Shown piece after piece: positions 36,002 to 45,168 of a DNA stretch of 64,000 nucleotides. A program made the translations under genes and the position numbers. The stretch's first letter is position 1. Every line of letters starts with the position of its first letter. The notes below the pieces were generated by a model. That model was not told the origin of the DNA and did no database searches. It worked only from the letters and a program-made list of their open reading frames with translations. This stretch comes from Lachnospiraceae bacterium (lineage in GTDB: Bacteria; Bacillota; Clostridia; Lachnospirales; Lachnospiraceae), in the NCBI GenBank assembly GCA_014804795.1, contig JAAUZC010000036.1, forward strand, positions 147,609 through 211,608, in the 5' to 3' direction.

Positions 36002-37249
36002 ATGAATATTTTATTATATATTGATCCGGGAACGGGAAGTATGCTTTTTGCAATTCTGATCGGCATTATAGGAACATTAAACTATTTGCTGAAAAACGGG
36101 ATTGTAAAACTGCGCTTTTTATTGAGCGGCGGAAAAAAAGTGGAGACAAATACGGATAAGCTTCCGTTTGTAATATTTTCGGATGATAAACGGTATTGGA
36201 ATGTGTTTGAGCCAATCTGCCATGAATTTGACAGGCGGGGGGTTGATATGGTGTATATGACTGCATCTCCCGATGACCCTGTGCTTCAGAATCCCTATGA
36301 ACATGTAAAAGGCGAGTTTATTGGAAAAAATAATAAAGCCTTTGCAAGAATGAATTTTTTGAATGCCGGGATTGTTCTTTCAACAACACCGGGATTAGAT
36401 GTTTACCAGTGGAAACGATCCAAAGATGTACAGTACTATGTGCATATGCAGCATGCGGCAAGCGGTGTTTCGTGCTATAGGATGTTTGGCACTGATTATT
36501 ATGATGCGGTAATGGTTTCCGGAGAATACCAGGAGAAAGAGATAAGAGAGCTGGAAAGAATTCGGAATCTTCCGGAAAAAGAACTGGTTAAAGCGGGAAT
36601 TCCCTATATGGATGAAATGGTAAAACGGCTCTGGGCGGCGTCTCAGGAAGCGGGGGAGCAGGAACGCACGGTTTTGCTTGCACCGACCTGGGGAAAGAGC
36701 GGAATTTTTCAAAAGTATGGCGGTAGAATCATTGAGGTACTTTTAAAGACAGGATACCATATTATTGTCCGCCCGCATCCCCAGTCTTTTACATCGGAAA
36801 AGGAAATGCTTGAAAAGATCATGCGGGAATACCCGGAGTCTGACCAGCTGGAGTGGAATCGGGATAATGACAATTTTGAAGTGTTGAAACGTGCTGATAT
36901 TCTGATATCGGATTTTTCAGGCGTTATTTTTGAGTTCTCGCTTGTATATGACAAACCTATCATTTATGCAGATACGGAGTTTGACAGCAGCCCTTATGAT
37001 GCATGGTGGCTGGATACACCGGATTGGACGTTTGGCATATTACCGCGCATCGGACAGAAGCTGACAATGGACAACCTGGATACCTTGAAGCAGATGATAG
37101 ATGAGTGTATTCAGGACCCCAAATATGCCAAAGGACGTCAAGAGGCCAGAGAAGAAACATGGGAATATAAGGGAGAGGGAACGGAACGCACAGTAGAGTA
37201 TCTGCTGCATAAGTACGACGAATTGACGCAGGCAGGAAAGGGAGCGTAG
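36002..37249 (+). CDS. CDP-glycerol glycerophosphotransferase family protein
   Basis: A 415-aa member of the TagB/TagF family. An N-terminal hydrophobic helix (about 10-32) is followed by a GT-B-like domain pair. Family motifs seen are APTWGKSG (about 228), IIVRPHPQSF and ISDFSGVIFEFSLVYDKPIIYAD. TagB/TagF enzymes move glycerol phosphate from CDP-glycerol to a lipid-linked acceptor in wall teichoic acid synthesis, and related proteins decorate capsules. Tag polymer genes are otherwise absent. The stop is 1 bp before the YidC-sulfatase gene, so the two proteins probably act in one pathway. The ATG at 36002 has GGAAGACGGAG upstream. Confidence 0.87.
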   Translation: MNILLYIDPGTGSMLFAILIGIIGTLNYLLKNGIVKLRFLLSGGKKVETNTDKLPFVIFSDDKRYWNVFEPICHEFDRRGVDMVYMTASPDDPVLQNPYEHVKGEFIGKNNKAFARMNFLNAGIVLSTTPGLDVYQWKRSKDVQYYVHMQHAASGVSCYRMFGTDYYDAVMVSGEYQEKEIRELERIRNLPEKELVKAGIPYMDEMVKRLWAASQEAGEQERTVLLAPTWGKSGIFQKYGGRIIEVLLKTGYHIIVRPHPQSFTSEKEMLEKIMREYPESDQLEWNRDNDNFEVLKRADILISDFSGVIFEFSLVYDKPIIYADTEFDSSPYDAWWLDTPDWTFGILPRIGQKLTMDNLDTLKQMIDECIQDPKYAKGRQEAREETWEYKGEGTERTVEYLLHKYDELTQAGKGA

Positions 37250-37250
37250 G

Positions 37251-40022
37251 ATGTCTTTTTGGGAAATCTTAGATACATTATTATTGAAACCGCTTGAGCT
37301 TATTTTTGAAGTGGTTTATATGATGGCATATAAAGTAATTGATAACCCGGGCTTGTCGATTATTGCGCTGAGCCTGTTTATGAACTTTCTGGTGCTTCCG
37401 CTGTATATGTGCGCCGATGCCATACAGGAAGAGGAACATGCCATAGAAAAGAAACTGCAGAGAGGCGTGGATCATATTAAAAGGACATTCAGCGGCGATG
37501 AGAGGATGATGATGCTGCAGACTTATTACAGGCAGAATAATTATAAGCCTGTATATGTCCTGCGCAGTGCGGTCTCCCTGTTTTTGCAGATTCCGTTTTT
37601 TATTGCGGCCTATCGATTCCTTTCAGGTCTGCAGCTTTTAAACGGTGTTTCTTTTGGGCCGATTGCGGATCTTGGCCGGGCGGACGGGATAGTGCGGTTC
37701 GGAGGGGCGGCTGTCAATGTTTTGCCGATCATTATGACTGCTGTAAATCTGGTATCCTGTATTATTTTTACAAAGGGAAGCCCGCTGAAAGCGAAAATAC
37801 AGCTTTACGCCATGGCACTGTTCTTTTTGGTATTTTTGTATGCCTCGCCGGCCGGCCTCGTTTTTTATTGGACGTTAAACAATGTGTTTTCATTGGTAAA
37901 GACCATCTTTTATAAGCTGAAGAATCCCCAAAAGGTATTGAATGCAATCTTTTCCGCTGTCGGAGTTTTGCTGGTGGTCTATGGGCTTTTCTCGTGGCCG
38001 GTCTCCACTCTACGAAAAACAGTATTTTTTACAGGATGTGCCGTGTTGCTGCAGATACCGCTTATTTACAGTGTTTTGAAAGATCGGTTAAAACAGAAAA
38101 AGCAGCAGAAATCAGAAAATAAAAAACTATTCTTTGCAGGAGGAGCATTTTTATCTGTTTTAACAGGCGCTTTAATACCGTCTTCCGTAATAAAAGCGTC
38201 ACCATTGGAGTTTGTTGAGACTACATGTTTTTATAATCCGCTATGGTTTATTGTCAGCTCTTTTTGTCTGGCATTCGGGATATTTGTAATTTGGGCGGGC
38301 GTATTTTATTTTCTGGCGAGACCGGCTGTACGGGTATATTTTGATAGAGCAGTATGGATTTTTGCAGGAATATTCACCATAGATTATATGTTTTTCGGGA
38401 AAGATCTCGGGCAGCTTACGCGGGAACTGGCATATGAAAACGGATTGGAATTAACGCGGGAAAGTCAGGTTGTCAATGCTTTGGCAGTTATGGCGGCGGT
38501 TCTGATATTTTATGCTGTATATCGGCATAAGGATAAACTGGCATCAGAAATATTGATAGTGGGAACTTTGGCTTTTTGCTGCATGACAGCTGTCAATGTG
38601 ACAGGAATCAGTGGCGCTGTGAACAGAGTGAAGGAAAGAAATGAGGAGGAAAATGAGGAGCTCCCGAGGCTTACGCTGAGTAAAAGCGGGAAAAATGTGA
38701 TAGTGTTGATGTTGGATCAGGCAATAGGCAAGTATGTACCTTACCTGTTTGCAGAAAAACCGGAGTTGGAAGAACAGTTTGCAGGGTTTACTTATTATGC
38801 TAATACCGTATCGTTTGGAGCACACACTAATTTTGGTACGCCGGCCCTTTTTGGGGGATATGAATACACACCGGTAGAGATCAATAAAAGAAGTGAGGAA
38901 ACTCTGGCATCGAAACATAATGAAGCACTCAAAGTAATGCCGGCACTGTTTGATCAGAATGGTTATCAGGTGACGGTCTGTGATCCGCCTTACGCGGGTT
39001 ATCAATGGATACCGGATTTTTCCATTTATGATGATTATCCGGAAATGAAACATTATATTTTGTCCAAGGGAGAATTTTCGAATGATATTCAAAAAAGTCA
39101 ATGGATACAGTATGACAAGAGAAACTTTTTTTGTTATGCTATTTTAAAAACATCACCATTATGTTTTCAGAAAACGATATATGATTATGGCGGATATAAT
39201 CAGAGTGAGGAAGCGACAGCAGCGTATTACCAGACGGTCAGCAGCATGTACACTGCACAGGGACTGTTGGCAAGTTTTATGGACGGTTATCTTGAATTGG
39301 GGTCATACCCGGATTTTACGGAAACTATAGAGGAGAATATAAACACTTTCTTAATGATGACAAATGATACAACACATAATTCAATGATGCTGCAGGAACC
39401 TGAGTATGTACCGGCTGTAGAAGTTGATAACTCGGAATATGAGAGTACTCATCAAGACAGGTATACGGTAAACGGGCAGACATTAAAGATGACAACACAT
39501 GTGCACGCGATGTATTATCAGATCAATATGGCGGCCCTGATCCAACTGGGAAAATGGTTTGACTATATGCGGGAGAATGATGTTTATGATAATACCAGGA
39601 TCATACTGGTTGCTGATCACGGAAGAAGCGTACTTCGTGATGGAGATGAATATCGGCTGGGAGAAAGAGATATAGAAAATTTTTACCCTCTGTTGATGGT
39701 AAAAGACTTTGACAGCAGGGAATTTACGATATCAGAAGAATTCATGACAAACGGGGATGTACCGACGCTGGCTCTGGAAGGACTTGTGGATAATCCGATT
39801 AATCCTTTTACTGGGAAAGTGATAGATTCTTCCGAGAAAACGAGGCATGATCAGTATATTATCGGATCGGACGAGACAGATATATTGATCAATAACGGTA
39901 ATACGTTTCTGCCCTCGAAGTGGTATGCGGTGCATGACGATATGCGGGATGTGAGTAACTGGAGGCTGGTGTCGGAAGAAGAGACAACGCTTCCGCCTAT
40001 GGAGAATGTGGGAGCAGAATAA
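37251..40022 (+). CDS. fusion of YidC/Oxa1-like domain and alkaline-phosphatase/sulfatase domain
   Basis: A 923-aa membrane protein with two domains not normally joined. Residues 1-225 match the YidC/Oxa1/Alb3 insertase core: DNPGLSIIALSLFMNFLVLP, an amphipathic charged loop, a membrane helix after PVYVLRSAVSLFLQIPFF and the hallmark SPAGLVFYWTLNNVFSLVK. Residues about 230-470 hold further helices. Residues about 475-890 match the sulfatase/alkaline-phosphatase superfamily: KNVIVLMLDQAIG with metal-binding Asp488, a candidate nucleophile Thr526 in GAHTNFGTP, and metal-binding Asp789-His790 in VADHGRS. It follows the TagB/F-like gene by 1 bp. LtaS and MdoB use this fold as extracellular phosphoglycerol transferases; an insertase or glycan-export role of the YidC part is unknown. 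Confidence 0.88.
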   Translation: MSFWEILDTLLLKPLELIFEVVYMMAYKVIDNPGLSIIALSLFMNFLVLPLYMCADAIQEEEHAIEKKLQRGVDHIKRTFSGDERMMMLQTYYRQNNYKPVYVLRSAVSLFLQIPFFIAAYRFLSGLQLLNGVSFGPIADLGRADGIVRFGGAAVNVLPIIMTAVNLVSCIIFTKGSPLKAKIQLYAMALFFLVFLYASPAGLVFYWTLNNVFSLVKTIFYKLKNPQKVLNAIFSAVGVLLVVYGLFSWPVSTLRKTVFFTGCAVLLQIPLIYSVLKDRLKQKKQQKSENKKLFFAGGAFLSVLTGALIPSSVIKASPLEFVETTCFYNPLWFIVSSFCLAFGIFVIWAGVFYFLARPAVRVYFDRAVWIFAGIFTIDYMFFGKDLGQLTRELAYENGLELTRESQVVNALAVMAAVLIFYAVYRHKDKLASEILIVGTLAFCCMTAVNVTGISGAVNRVKERNEEENEELPRLTLSKSGKNVIVLMLDQAIGKYVPYLFAEKPELEEQFAGFTYYANTVSFGAHTNFGTPALFGGYEYTPVEINKRSEETLASKHNEALKVMPALFDQNGYQVTVCDPPYAGYQWIPDFSIYDDYPEMKHYILSKGEFSNDIQKSQWIQYDKRNFFCYAILKTSPLCFQKTIYDYGGYNQSEEATAAYYQTVSSMYTAQGLLASFMDGYLELGSYPDFTETIEENINTFLMMTNDTTHNSMMLQEPEYVPAVEVDNSEYESTHQDRYTVNGQTLKMTTHVHAMYYQINMAALIQLGKWFDYMRENDVYDNTRIILVADHGRSVLRDGDEYRLGERDIENFYPLLMVKDFDSREFTISEEFMTNGDVPTLALEGLVDNPINPFTGKVIDSSEKTRHDQYIIGSDETDILINNGNTFLPSKWYAVHDDMRDVSNWRLVSEEETTLPPMENVGAE

Positions 40023-40032
40023 GGAGAGAACA

Positions 40033-40929
40033 ATGAAAAAGATCATGATCACAGGCTGCAACGGACAGCTTGGCAGGGCATTAAATCAGTTATATGAAAA
40101 GGAACAGAATATTACGCTCATTAACACAGATGTATTTCAGGGAGAAAATATCACGCCTTTAGATATCACGGATGTGGACAAGGTACTTTCCTTTGTCAGG
40201 GAGATGAAGCCGGATGCTATCATCAACTGCGCGGCTCATACAAATGTTGATAAATGCGAGACAGATGCAGATAACGCTTATAAGATCAATGCGATTGGCC
40301 CGCGGAATTTAAGTATAGCCGCAACGGAGACAGGGGCAAAGCTGATGCACGTTTCTACAGACTACGTATTTCCCGGAACGGAAAACAGAGCATTAACAGA
40401 GTTTGATGCGGCAGGTCCCACAAGTATGTATGGAAAGACAAAGCTGGCCGGAGAAAATTTTGTGAAACAATTTAATGACAGGCATTTTATTATCAGGACC
40501 GCGTGGCTTTACGGAGACGGTAAAAATTTTGTGAAGACTATGCTGCGTCTTGCTGAGGAACACAGAGAAGTGAGCGTTGTAAAAGATCAGTTTGGAACGC
40601 CTACCAGTGCCGCTGAACTGGCAAAAGCGATCAAATATCTGTTGTCCACAGAAAATTACGGGCTGTTTCATGGAACCTGTGAGGGGAGCTGCTGCTGGGC
40701 CGATTTTGCGGCGGAGATTTTCAGACTTGCAAAGAAAGATACGAAAGTAAATTATATTACAACAGAAGAATTCGGTTCTCCTGCAAAACGCCCGGCTTAT
40801 TCTATTTTGGACAATTATATGCTGCGGCTTACGACAGACTTTACATTCGCGTCCTGGCAGGATGCGATAGCGGAATATATGAAGGGCGCAGAAGCTGAAA
40901 CGGAACATATGCGAATGTGCGGACGGTAA
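40033..40929 (+). CDS. rfbD: dTDP-4-dehydrorhamnose reductase
   Basis: A 298-aa SDR enzyme that reduces dTDP-4-keto-L-rhamnose to dTDP-L-rhamnose. The NAD(P)-binding motif is ITGCNGQLGRAL at the N-terminus, followed by INCAAHTNVDKCE, the catalytic STDYVF with YGKTKLAGE (Tyr-x3-Lys) and the C-terminal AKRPAYSILDN. The start at 40033 is used because AAGGAGAG lies upstream and it begins directly with the Rossmann motif. The rest of the dTDP-rhamnose pathway (rfbA, rfbB, rfbC) is not in this window, so rhamnose supply is split over loci. Sits 10 bp after the YidC-sulfatase gene. Confidence 0.93.
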   Translation: MKKIMITGCNGQLGRALNQLYEKEQNITLINTDVFQGENITPLDITDVDKVLSFVREMKPDAIINCAAHTNVDKCETDADNAYKINAIGPRNLSIAATETGAKLMHVSTDYVFPGTENRALTEFDAAGPTSMYGKTKLAGENFVKQFNDRHFIIRTAWLYGDGKNFVKTMLRLAEEHREVSVVKDQFGTPTSAAELAKAIKYLLSTENYGLFHGTCEGSCCWADFAAEIFRLAKKDTKVNYITTEEFGSPAKRPAYSILDNYMLRLTTDFTFASWQDAIAEYMKGAEAETEHMRMCGR

Positions 40930-40953
40930 TGACCGGAGGCAGAAAGGGGCGCG

Positions 40954-42540
40954 ATGAGCGGGATAAAACAATCCATTCATTTTAATAAGAAAAAGCGGGA
41001 CGTGGCGATTGCTGCGCTCCTTCTGGCGCTTGTACCGGTCGTTTGTGCATGGCTGTACTGTCTGCTTGACAGACAGTACTTTTCTCAGATCTATCTGCCG
41101 GCGTCTTTCTGGAATGATGAACTGTTTTATTATAAGATGACGGAAAGTGTACTTGAGTATGGTTATCCTCAGGGGTATTTCGGTTTTAACGAGAGTCACG
41201 GCATGTATCTTTCTTTTGCGGCATGGAGTCCGGTGCTTTTGATGTTCTGGGTCATATGGGGCTTTTTCTTTGGTTGGAATCTGCTTTCGCCGATGATCTG
41301 CAATGTTGCGCTGCTGTCTGTCTCTCTTCTGCTGTTTAGTCTGCTTGTAAAGCCGGATAAAAAGCAAAGCCTGATGATCGCTCTTTTGTATACGACGTTT
41401 ATGCCGATTACAAGATTCGCACTGTCCTGCATTCCGGAGGCAGAGCTGTTTGCACTTTTTATTGTATTTCTGGGGCTGGCGGTAGCCTGCCAAAGAAAAT
41501 ACAGAGGCTGGATGATCGGGGCGATGTTTGCGCTTGTCATGTTGATGACATGGATGCGTCCGTACTTGATTTTGCTACTCTTGACACCGGCTGTGCTGTT
41601 GTTTGGTAAAAATAGAAAAAAGGCTCTTCTGTGGACAGGAGTGATAGCTGCGGTTACAATGGTGGTTTATGCAATGATCAGCCATTTTTTCAGTGCGCCA
41701 TATCTTGAGGATCTTTTTTATACGGAGTGGATTAAGGTTTATTTTGAACAGGGGATTTTGGCGGGGCTGCATTACACGGTCTGGAAACTGTATATGTCAT
41801 TACGTACCGTGGCAGAACTGATACGGGCGAATCTGATCGTGAAAAGCGGATTGTATTTTGCGGCAGGACTATATTATTTTATCTTTTTATTGTTGCTGCT
41901 GTTGCTTTTGGTGAGAGTTGTCGGGAGGATTCTTTATAAAAACTGGAAAGGCTTTCTTCTGGAAGGGCAGATGCTGCTTTGCATGATCGGTTTTTTTGCT
42001 GCAGATCTTCTGATGTATCGGATTAGAGAGGGAGGGCGGCATACCCTTGTCTATATTGTCGGTTTTCTGTGTTTGCTGCCGCTTGCAGAGATTTCTAAAA
42101 AGACGCGGATGTATCTGGCATTTGGAACGGCTGTCGTTTTTTTAGGGCTGTTTATATTCCGGGGAAATGTTCCTTATGAGTTTGCAGTTCCCTATAGCAC
42201 AGAGGAGTACAGGGCAGATTTGGAAAATATGGCAGAGCAGCTGTCGGAAAACATGGTGCTGACCGGAGAAGCGCCAAATTATGGGAATACTGTTATATGG
42301 GTATTGAGTGAAACGATAGATGGGGCATCAGAGATGGTAGATTTTGGTGCTTATTATACTGTTCCGAAAGGATTCGGAATCAATCTGTGTGCAGAAGCTT
42401 ATTTGGATGAAAATCTGGAAGATCTGCAGAGCCGCTATATCGGCGTAACACCGGGCGGGGGCTTTGAGAGTCGTATAAAAACTGCCGGCGGAATGGAAGT
42501 CGGGAGATGTAAAACTCTTGTGGTTTATGAACTCAGATGA
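40954..42540 (+). CDS. large polytopic membrane protein, GT-C-like
   Basis: A 528-aa protein with about 11-12 transmembrane helices and a soluble C-terminal part of about 120 residues. The early loop contains PASFWNDELFYYKMTESVL, an acidic pair following a membrane helix as in GT-C transferases that use lipid-phosphate sugars. Hydrophobic runs such as FIFLLLLLLLLVRVV are extreme. No family could be named. The following gene encodes a GtrB-like polyprenyl-phosphate sugar synthase, which often supplies GT-C enzymes with their donor; that makes a glycan-modifying role likely (inference). Confidence 0.7.
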   Translation: MSGIKQSIHFNKKKRDVAIAALLLALVPVVCAWLYCLLDRQYFSQIYLPASFWNDELFYYKMTESVLEYGYPQGYFGFNESHGMYLSFAAWSPVLLMFWVIWGFFFGWNLLSPMICNVALLSVSLLLFSLLVKPDKKQSLMIALLYTTFMPITRFALSCIPEAELFALFIVFLGLAVACQRKYRGWMIGAMFALVMLMTWMRPYLILLLLTPAVLLFGKNRKKALLWTGVIAAVTMVVYAMISHFFSAPYLEDLFYTEWIKVYFEQGILAGLHYTVWKLYMSLRTVAELIRANLIVKSGLYFAAGLYYFIFLLLLLLLLVRVVGRILYKNWKGFLLEGQMLLCMIGFFAADLLMYRIREGGRHTLVYIVGFLCLLPLAEISKKTRMYLAFGTAVVFLGLFIFRGNVPYEFAVPYSTEEYRADLENMAEQLSENMVLTGEAPNYGNTVIWVLSETIDGASEMVDFGAYYTVPKGFGINLCAEAYLDENLEDLQSRYIGVTPGGGFESRIKTAGGMEVGRCKTLVVYELR

Positions 42541-42570
42541 GACAACCGCAGGATAAAAGCGAGGTATTTT

Positions 42571-43500
42571 ATGAGATTGTTAAGTGTGATCGTGCCCTGT
42601 TATAATGAGGAAGATAACATTGCTGATTTTTATGCGGAATTTATAAAAAGTAAGTCCTTTTTTGAGAAGAAAGAACTGGATTATGAGATCATTTATATTG
42701 ATGATGGTTCTGAAGATAATACAGTGGCAGAAATCAAAAAATTGCATGAAGCGGATGGACGGGTTCATATGGTTTCCTTTTCCCGCAACTTCGGGAAAGA
42801 GGCCGCTATGTATGCAGGCTTCGAGCATGCGAAGGGGGATTATGTAGTGACAATGGATGCAGATTTGCAGGATCCGCCGTCCATGTTGCCGGAAATGTTT
42901 TCCTATATAGAACAAGGATATGATTCCGTAGCGACAAGAAGAGTAAACAGAAAAGGAGAACCGCCGATCCGCTCTTTTTTTGCAAGAATGTTCTACCGTC
43001 TGATGCGAAGAATCTCCAAAACTGAAATTGTGGACGGCGCAAGAGATTACCGCTTAATGACAAAACAGATGGTAGACGCGATTTTGTCTGTAAAAGAGTA
43101 TAACCGTTTTACAAAAGGAATTTATGGCTGGGTAGGATTTCGGACAAAATGGCTGGAGTTCGAAAATGTAGAGCGTAAAAAGGGAGAGACAAAGTGGTCT
43201 TTCTGGAAATTATTTACGTATTCTCTGGAGGGTATCATGGCGTTTTCAACGGCGCCGCTTGCTTTCGCCTCCATTTTGGGCATTCTGTTCTGTATATTGG
43301 CCTTTTTAATGATCATAGTGATCATTATAAAAACACTTGTTTTCGGTGATCCGACTTCCGGCTGGCCTTCCATGATCTGTATCCTGTGCCTGATCAGCGG
43401 CGTACAGCTTTTTTGTATGGGAATCATTGGTCAATATCTTTCTAAAGCCTATATGGAAGTAAAAGAACGTCCCATTTATATATGCAAGGAAGAAATTTAG
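42571..43500 (+). CDS. GtrB/dolichol-phosphate-mannose-synthase-like glycosyltransferase
   Basis: A 309-aa GT2 enzyme anchored by two C-terminal transmembrane helices (about 228-255 and 263-290). Catalytic features are IYIDDGSEDNT and VTMDADLQDPPSML, with RMFYRLMRR and YNRFTKGIYGWVGF typical of the polyprenyl-phosphate glucosyl/mannosyl transferase group. It should transfer a sugar from a nucleotide donor to undecaprenyl phosphate at the cytoplasmic face, for use outside by a GT-C enzyme such as the preceding protein. It is the last gene of this operon, with a long terminator hairpin after it. Confidence 0.88.
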   Translation: MRLLSVIVPCYNEEDNIADFYAEFIKSKSFFEKKELDYEIIYIDDGSEDNTVAEIKKLHEADGRVHMVSFSRNFGKEAAMYAGFEHAKGDYVVTMDADLQDPPSMLPEMFSYIEQGYDSVATRRVNRKGEPPIRSFFARMFYRLMRRISKTEIVDGARDYRLMTKQMVDAILSVKEYNRFTKGIYGWVGFRTKWLEFENVERKKGETKWSFWKLFTYSLEGIMAFSTAPLAFASILGILFCILAFLMIIVIIIKTLVFGDPTSGWPSMICILCLISGVQLFCMGIIGQYLSKAYMEVKERPIYICKEEI

Positions 43501-43553
43501 CGATAGGATACCTGCACTTATACAAAAAATGAACAATAATGAAAGATGAAACG

Positions 43554-43603
43554 GCCCGGATAAAAGTATCCCTGTAACAATCAGGGGATACTTTTATCCG
43601 GGC
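43554..43603. terminator. long bidirectional terminator
   Basis: Arms of about 19-20 bp, GCCCGGATAAAAGTATCCC (from 43554) and GGGATACTTTTATCCGGGC (to 43603), around a loop of about 12 nt, between the converging GtrB-like gene and the minus-strand Spo0A-like gene. Confidence 0.8.
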
Positions 43604-43630
43604 TGTCCGATATACTTGATTTTCGAATGA

Positions 43631-44008
43631 TTACATATCTCTTAAATCCAACCGTATCTTATCGGCAATTCTTGCAATGTATTCACTGTTGGTGGGACGT
43701 CCCTTGCCTGTCCCGACCGAATAGCCGAACAGTTCTTCAAATGTATCAACATTTCCTCTTGTCCATGATACTTCTATAGCGTTTCTGATAGCCCGTTCCA
43801 CTTTCTGGTCCGTCGTTTTAAATCTTTTTGCAACAGTGGGATATAAAAGCTTTGTGACGCTGCTGACAGCTTCCATATCCTTTCCGGAGAGGATGATTGC
43901 CTCTCTTAAGTAGTGATACCCTTTCAGATGTGCCGGAATACCCATATCCAGCATGATCCTGGTAACATAGCGCTCCAGATCGACCTCGTTCATGTTAGCA
44001 ATATCCAT
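43631..44008 (-). CDS. stand-alone Spo0A C-terminal DNA-binding domain protein
   Basis: A 125-aa protein whose entire length matches the Spo0A effector domain: LERYVTRIMLDMGIPAHLKGYHYLREAI, then LYPTVAKRFKTTDQKVERAIRNAIEVSWTRG and the end GRPTNSEYIARIADKIRL. These contain the recognition helices that read 0A boxes. The phosphoacceptor receiver domain of Spo0A is missing, so activity is not controlled by the usual phosphorelay; it could be constitutive, a competitor for 0A boxes, or regulated by expression (inference). AAGGGG precedes the ATG. It sits between two polysaccharide operons, and I find no good 0A box (TGNCGAA) in the adjoining divergent region. Confidence 0.88.
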   Translation of the reverse strand: MDIANMNEVDLERYVTRIMLDMGIPAHLKGYHYLREAIILSGKDMEAVSSVTKLLYPTVAKRFKTTDQKVERAIRNAIEVSWTRGNVDTFEELFGYSVGTGKGRPTNSEYIARIADKIRLDLRDM

Positions 44009-44286
44009 GATTCAAATTCCCCTTTCAAATTATGGCATATAAATGATATGTTTCGCATTTTCTGTAAGAAAATGTTTGCTGCTATCAATATAGTATAATA
44101 TTTGTCGCGATTTGAAAAGTGTAAGTTATCGCATGCGTTCATATTTGAGATTTGTTTGTGGTAATATGTGAAAAAATGGGAATAATTTGGAATAAAAGGT
44201 GACGGATTAAGACATCTGTGATAAAATAATAATGGCTTTTTATGGAAAAAGCAAAGCTATTTTTAGAGGAACAGGAGCTTTATATA
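44009..44286. other. divergent region between the Spo0A-like gene and the capsule operon
   Basis: No gene seen. For the capsule direction a TAAAAT (44222-44227) has only a weak upstream match (GTGACG at 17 bp). On the other strand a TATACT-like box near 44090-44096 is possible. No terminator-like hairpin or clear 0A box was found. Confidence 0.35.
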
Positions 44287-45084
44287 ATGAAAGTTTCTTT
44301 TAAGGAAAATAAGGAACTTGTGAGCATCATTATACCGGTTCATAATGCGGAAAATTTTATTAAAGATACGATCAACTGCGTTCGGGCACAGTCTTATCAG
44401 AACTGGGAATTATTATTGATTGAGGATGGTTCTACAGATCATACTATGGATGTTATGGATGCCTATCTGGATGAGCTGAAGGATGAACGGATACGGATCA
44501 AAAAACGTGAGATCAAATCTCCTGAGGAAAAGACTTTTGGTGCAGCAAGGGCGCGTAATCTGGGACTTTCCCTGGCAAAGGGCAGATATATTGCCTATCT
44601 GGATGCGGATGATTACTGGGTAAAGGACAAGCTGGAGAGAGAGCTTGCATTTTTGAAGGAAAAGAACGCCGGTTTTGTATTTACAGGATATGAGTTCGGG
44701 GATGAAAATGCCAAAGGAACGGGAAAAGTCGTACATGTGCCGGAGACATTAAATTATAAACAGGCACTTGGCAATACCACGATCTTTACATCTACGGTCA
44801 TGATGGATACGGAGAAAATAGAGAAATCGCTTATGGAAATGCCCTATATTAAGAGTGAAGATACCGCAAGCTGGTGGAAGATATTAAAAACCGGTGTGAC
44901 GGCTTACGGGTTGGATGAGAATCTGGTTATTTACAGGCGGGCAGGAAAGAGCCTGTCCTCCAATAAAATAGAAGCGCTGCGGCGTATCTGGAACCTTTAC
45001 AGACAGGCGGCCGGGCTTTCCATAGCAGCAAGTATCCGCTATTTTGTGCCCTGGGCATATCGGGCAGTAAAACGGCGCATATAG
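44287..45084 (+). CDS. family 2 glycosyltransferase
   Basis: A 265-aa GT-A enzyme: VSIIIPVHNAENFIKDTI, LLLIEDGSTDHT, GAARARNLGLSLAKGRYIAYLDADDYW (the DxD-like metal site) and SEDTASWWKIL. It probably adds one sugar to a lipid-linked capsule repeat. The start at 44287 has AGGAG at 9-bp spacing; an ATG at 44242 gives a longer form without a ribosome site. It is the first gene of the capsule/exopolysaccharide operon, 82 bp before the gene for the initiating transferase. The sugar is not predictable. Confidence 0.87.
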   Translation: MKVSFKENKELVSIIIPVHNAENFIKDTINCVRAQSYQNWELLLIEDGSTDHTMDVMDAYLDELKDERIRIKKREIKSPEEKTFGAARARNLGLSLAKGRYIAYLDADDYWVKDKLERELAFLKEKNAGFVFTGYEFGDENAKGTGKVVHVPETLNYKQALGNTTIFTSTVMMDTEKIEKSLMEMPYIKSEDTASWWKILKTGVTAYGLDENLVIYRRAGKSLSSNKIEALRRIWNLYRQAAGLSIAASIRYFVPWAYRAVKRRI

Positions 45085-45168
45085 GAATCGTTTGCCGAAA
45101 ACTTTTTGAGAAAATAAAACATCTAAACAAATATATCAGATAGTAAAAATGAAGAAAAGGAACATGTG

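Noticed and set aside
37251..40022. Two separate genes joined by sequencing error
   Set aside because: The frame is continuous for 923 codons without a ribosome site or start near the junction and with connecting helices; kept as a real fusion, though resequencing could still test it.
40393..41493. 366-codon minus-strand open frame
   Set aside because: It spans the rfbD end and the next gene in antisense, is rich in Cys, His and Arg like a shadow frame and has no ribosome site.
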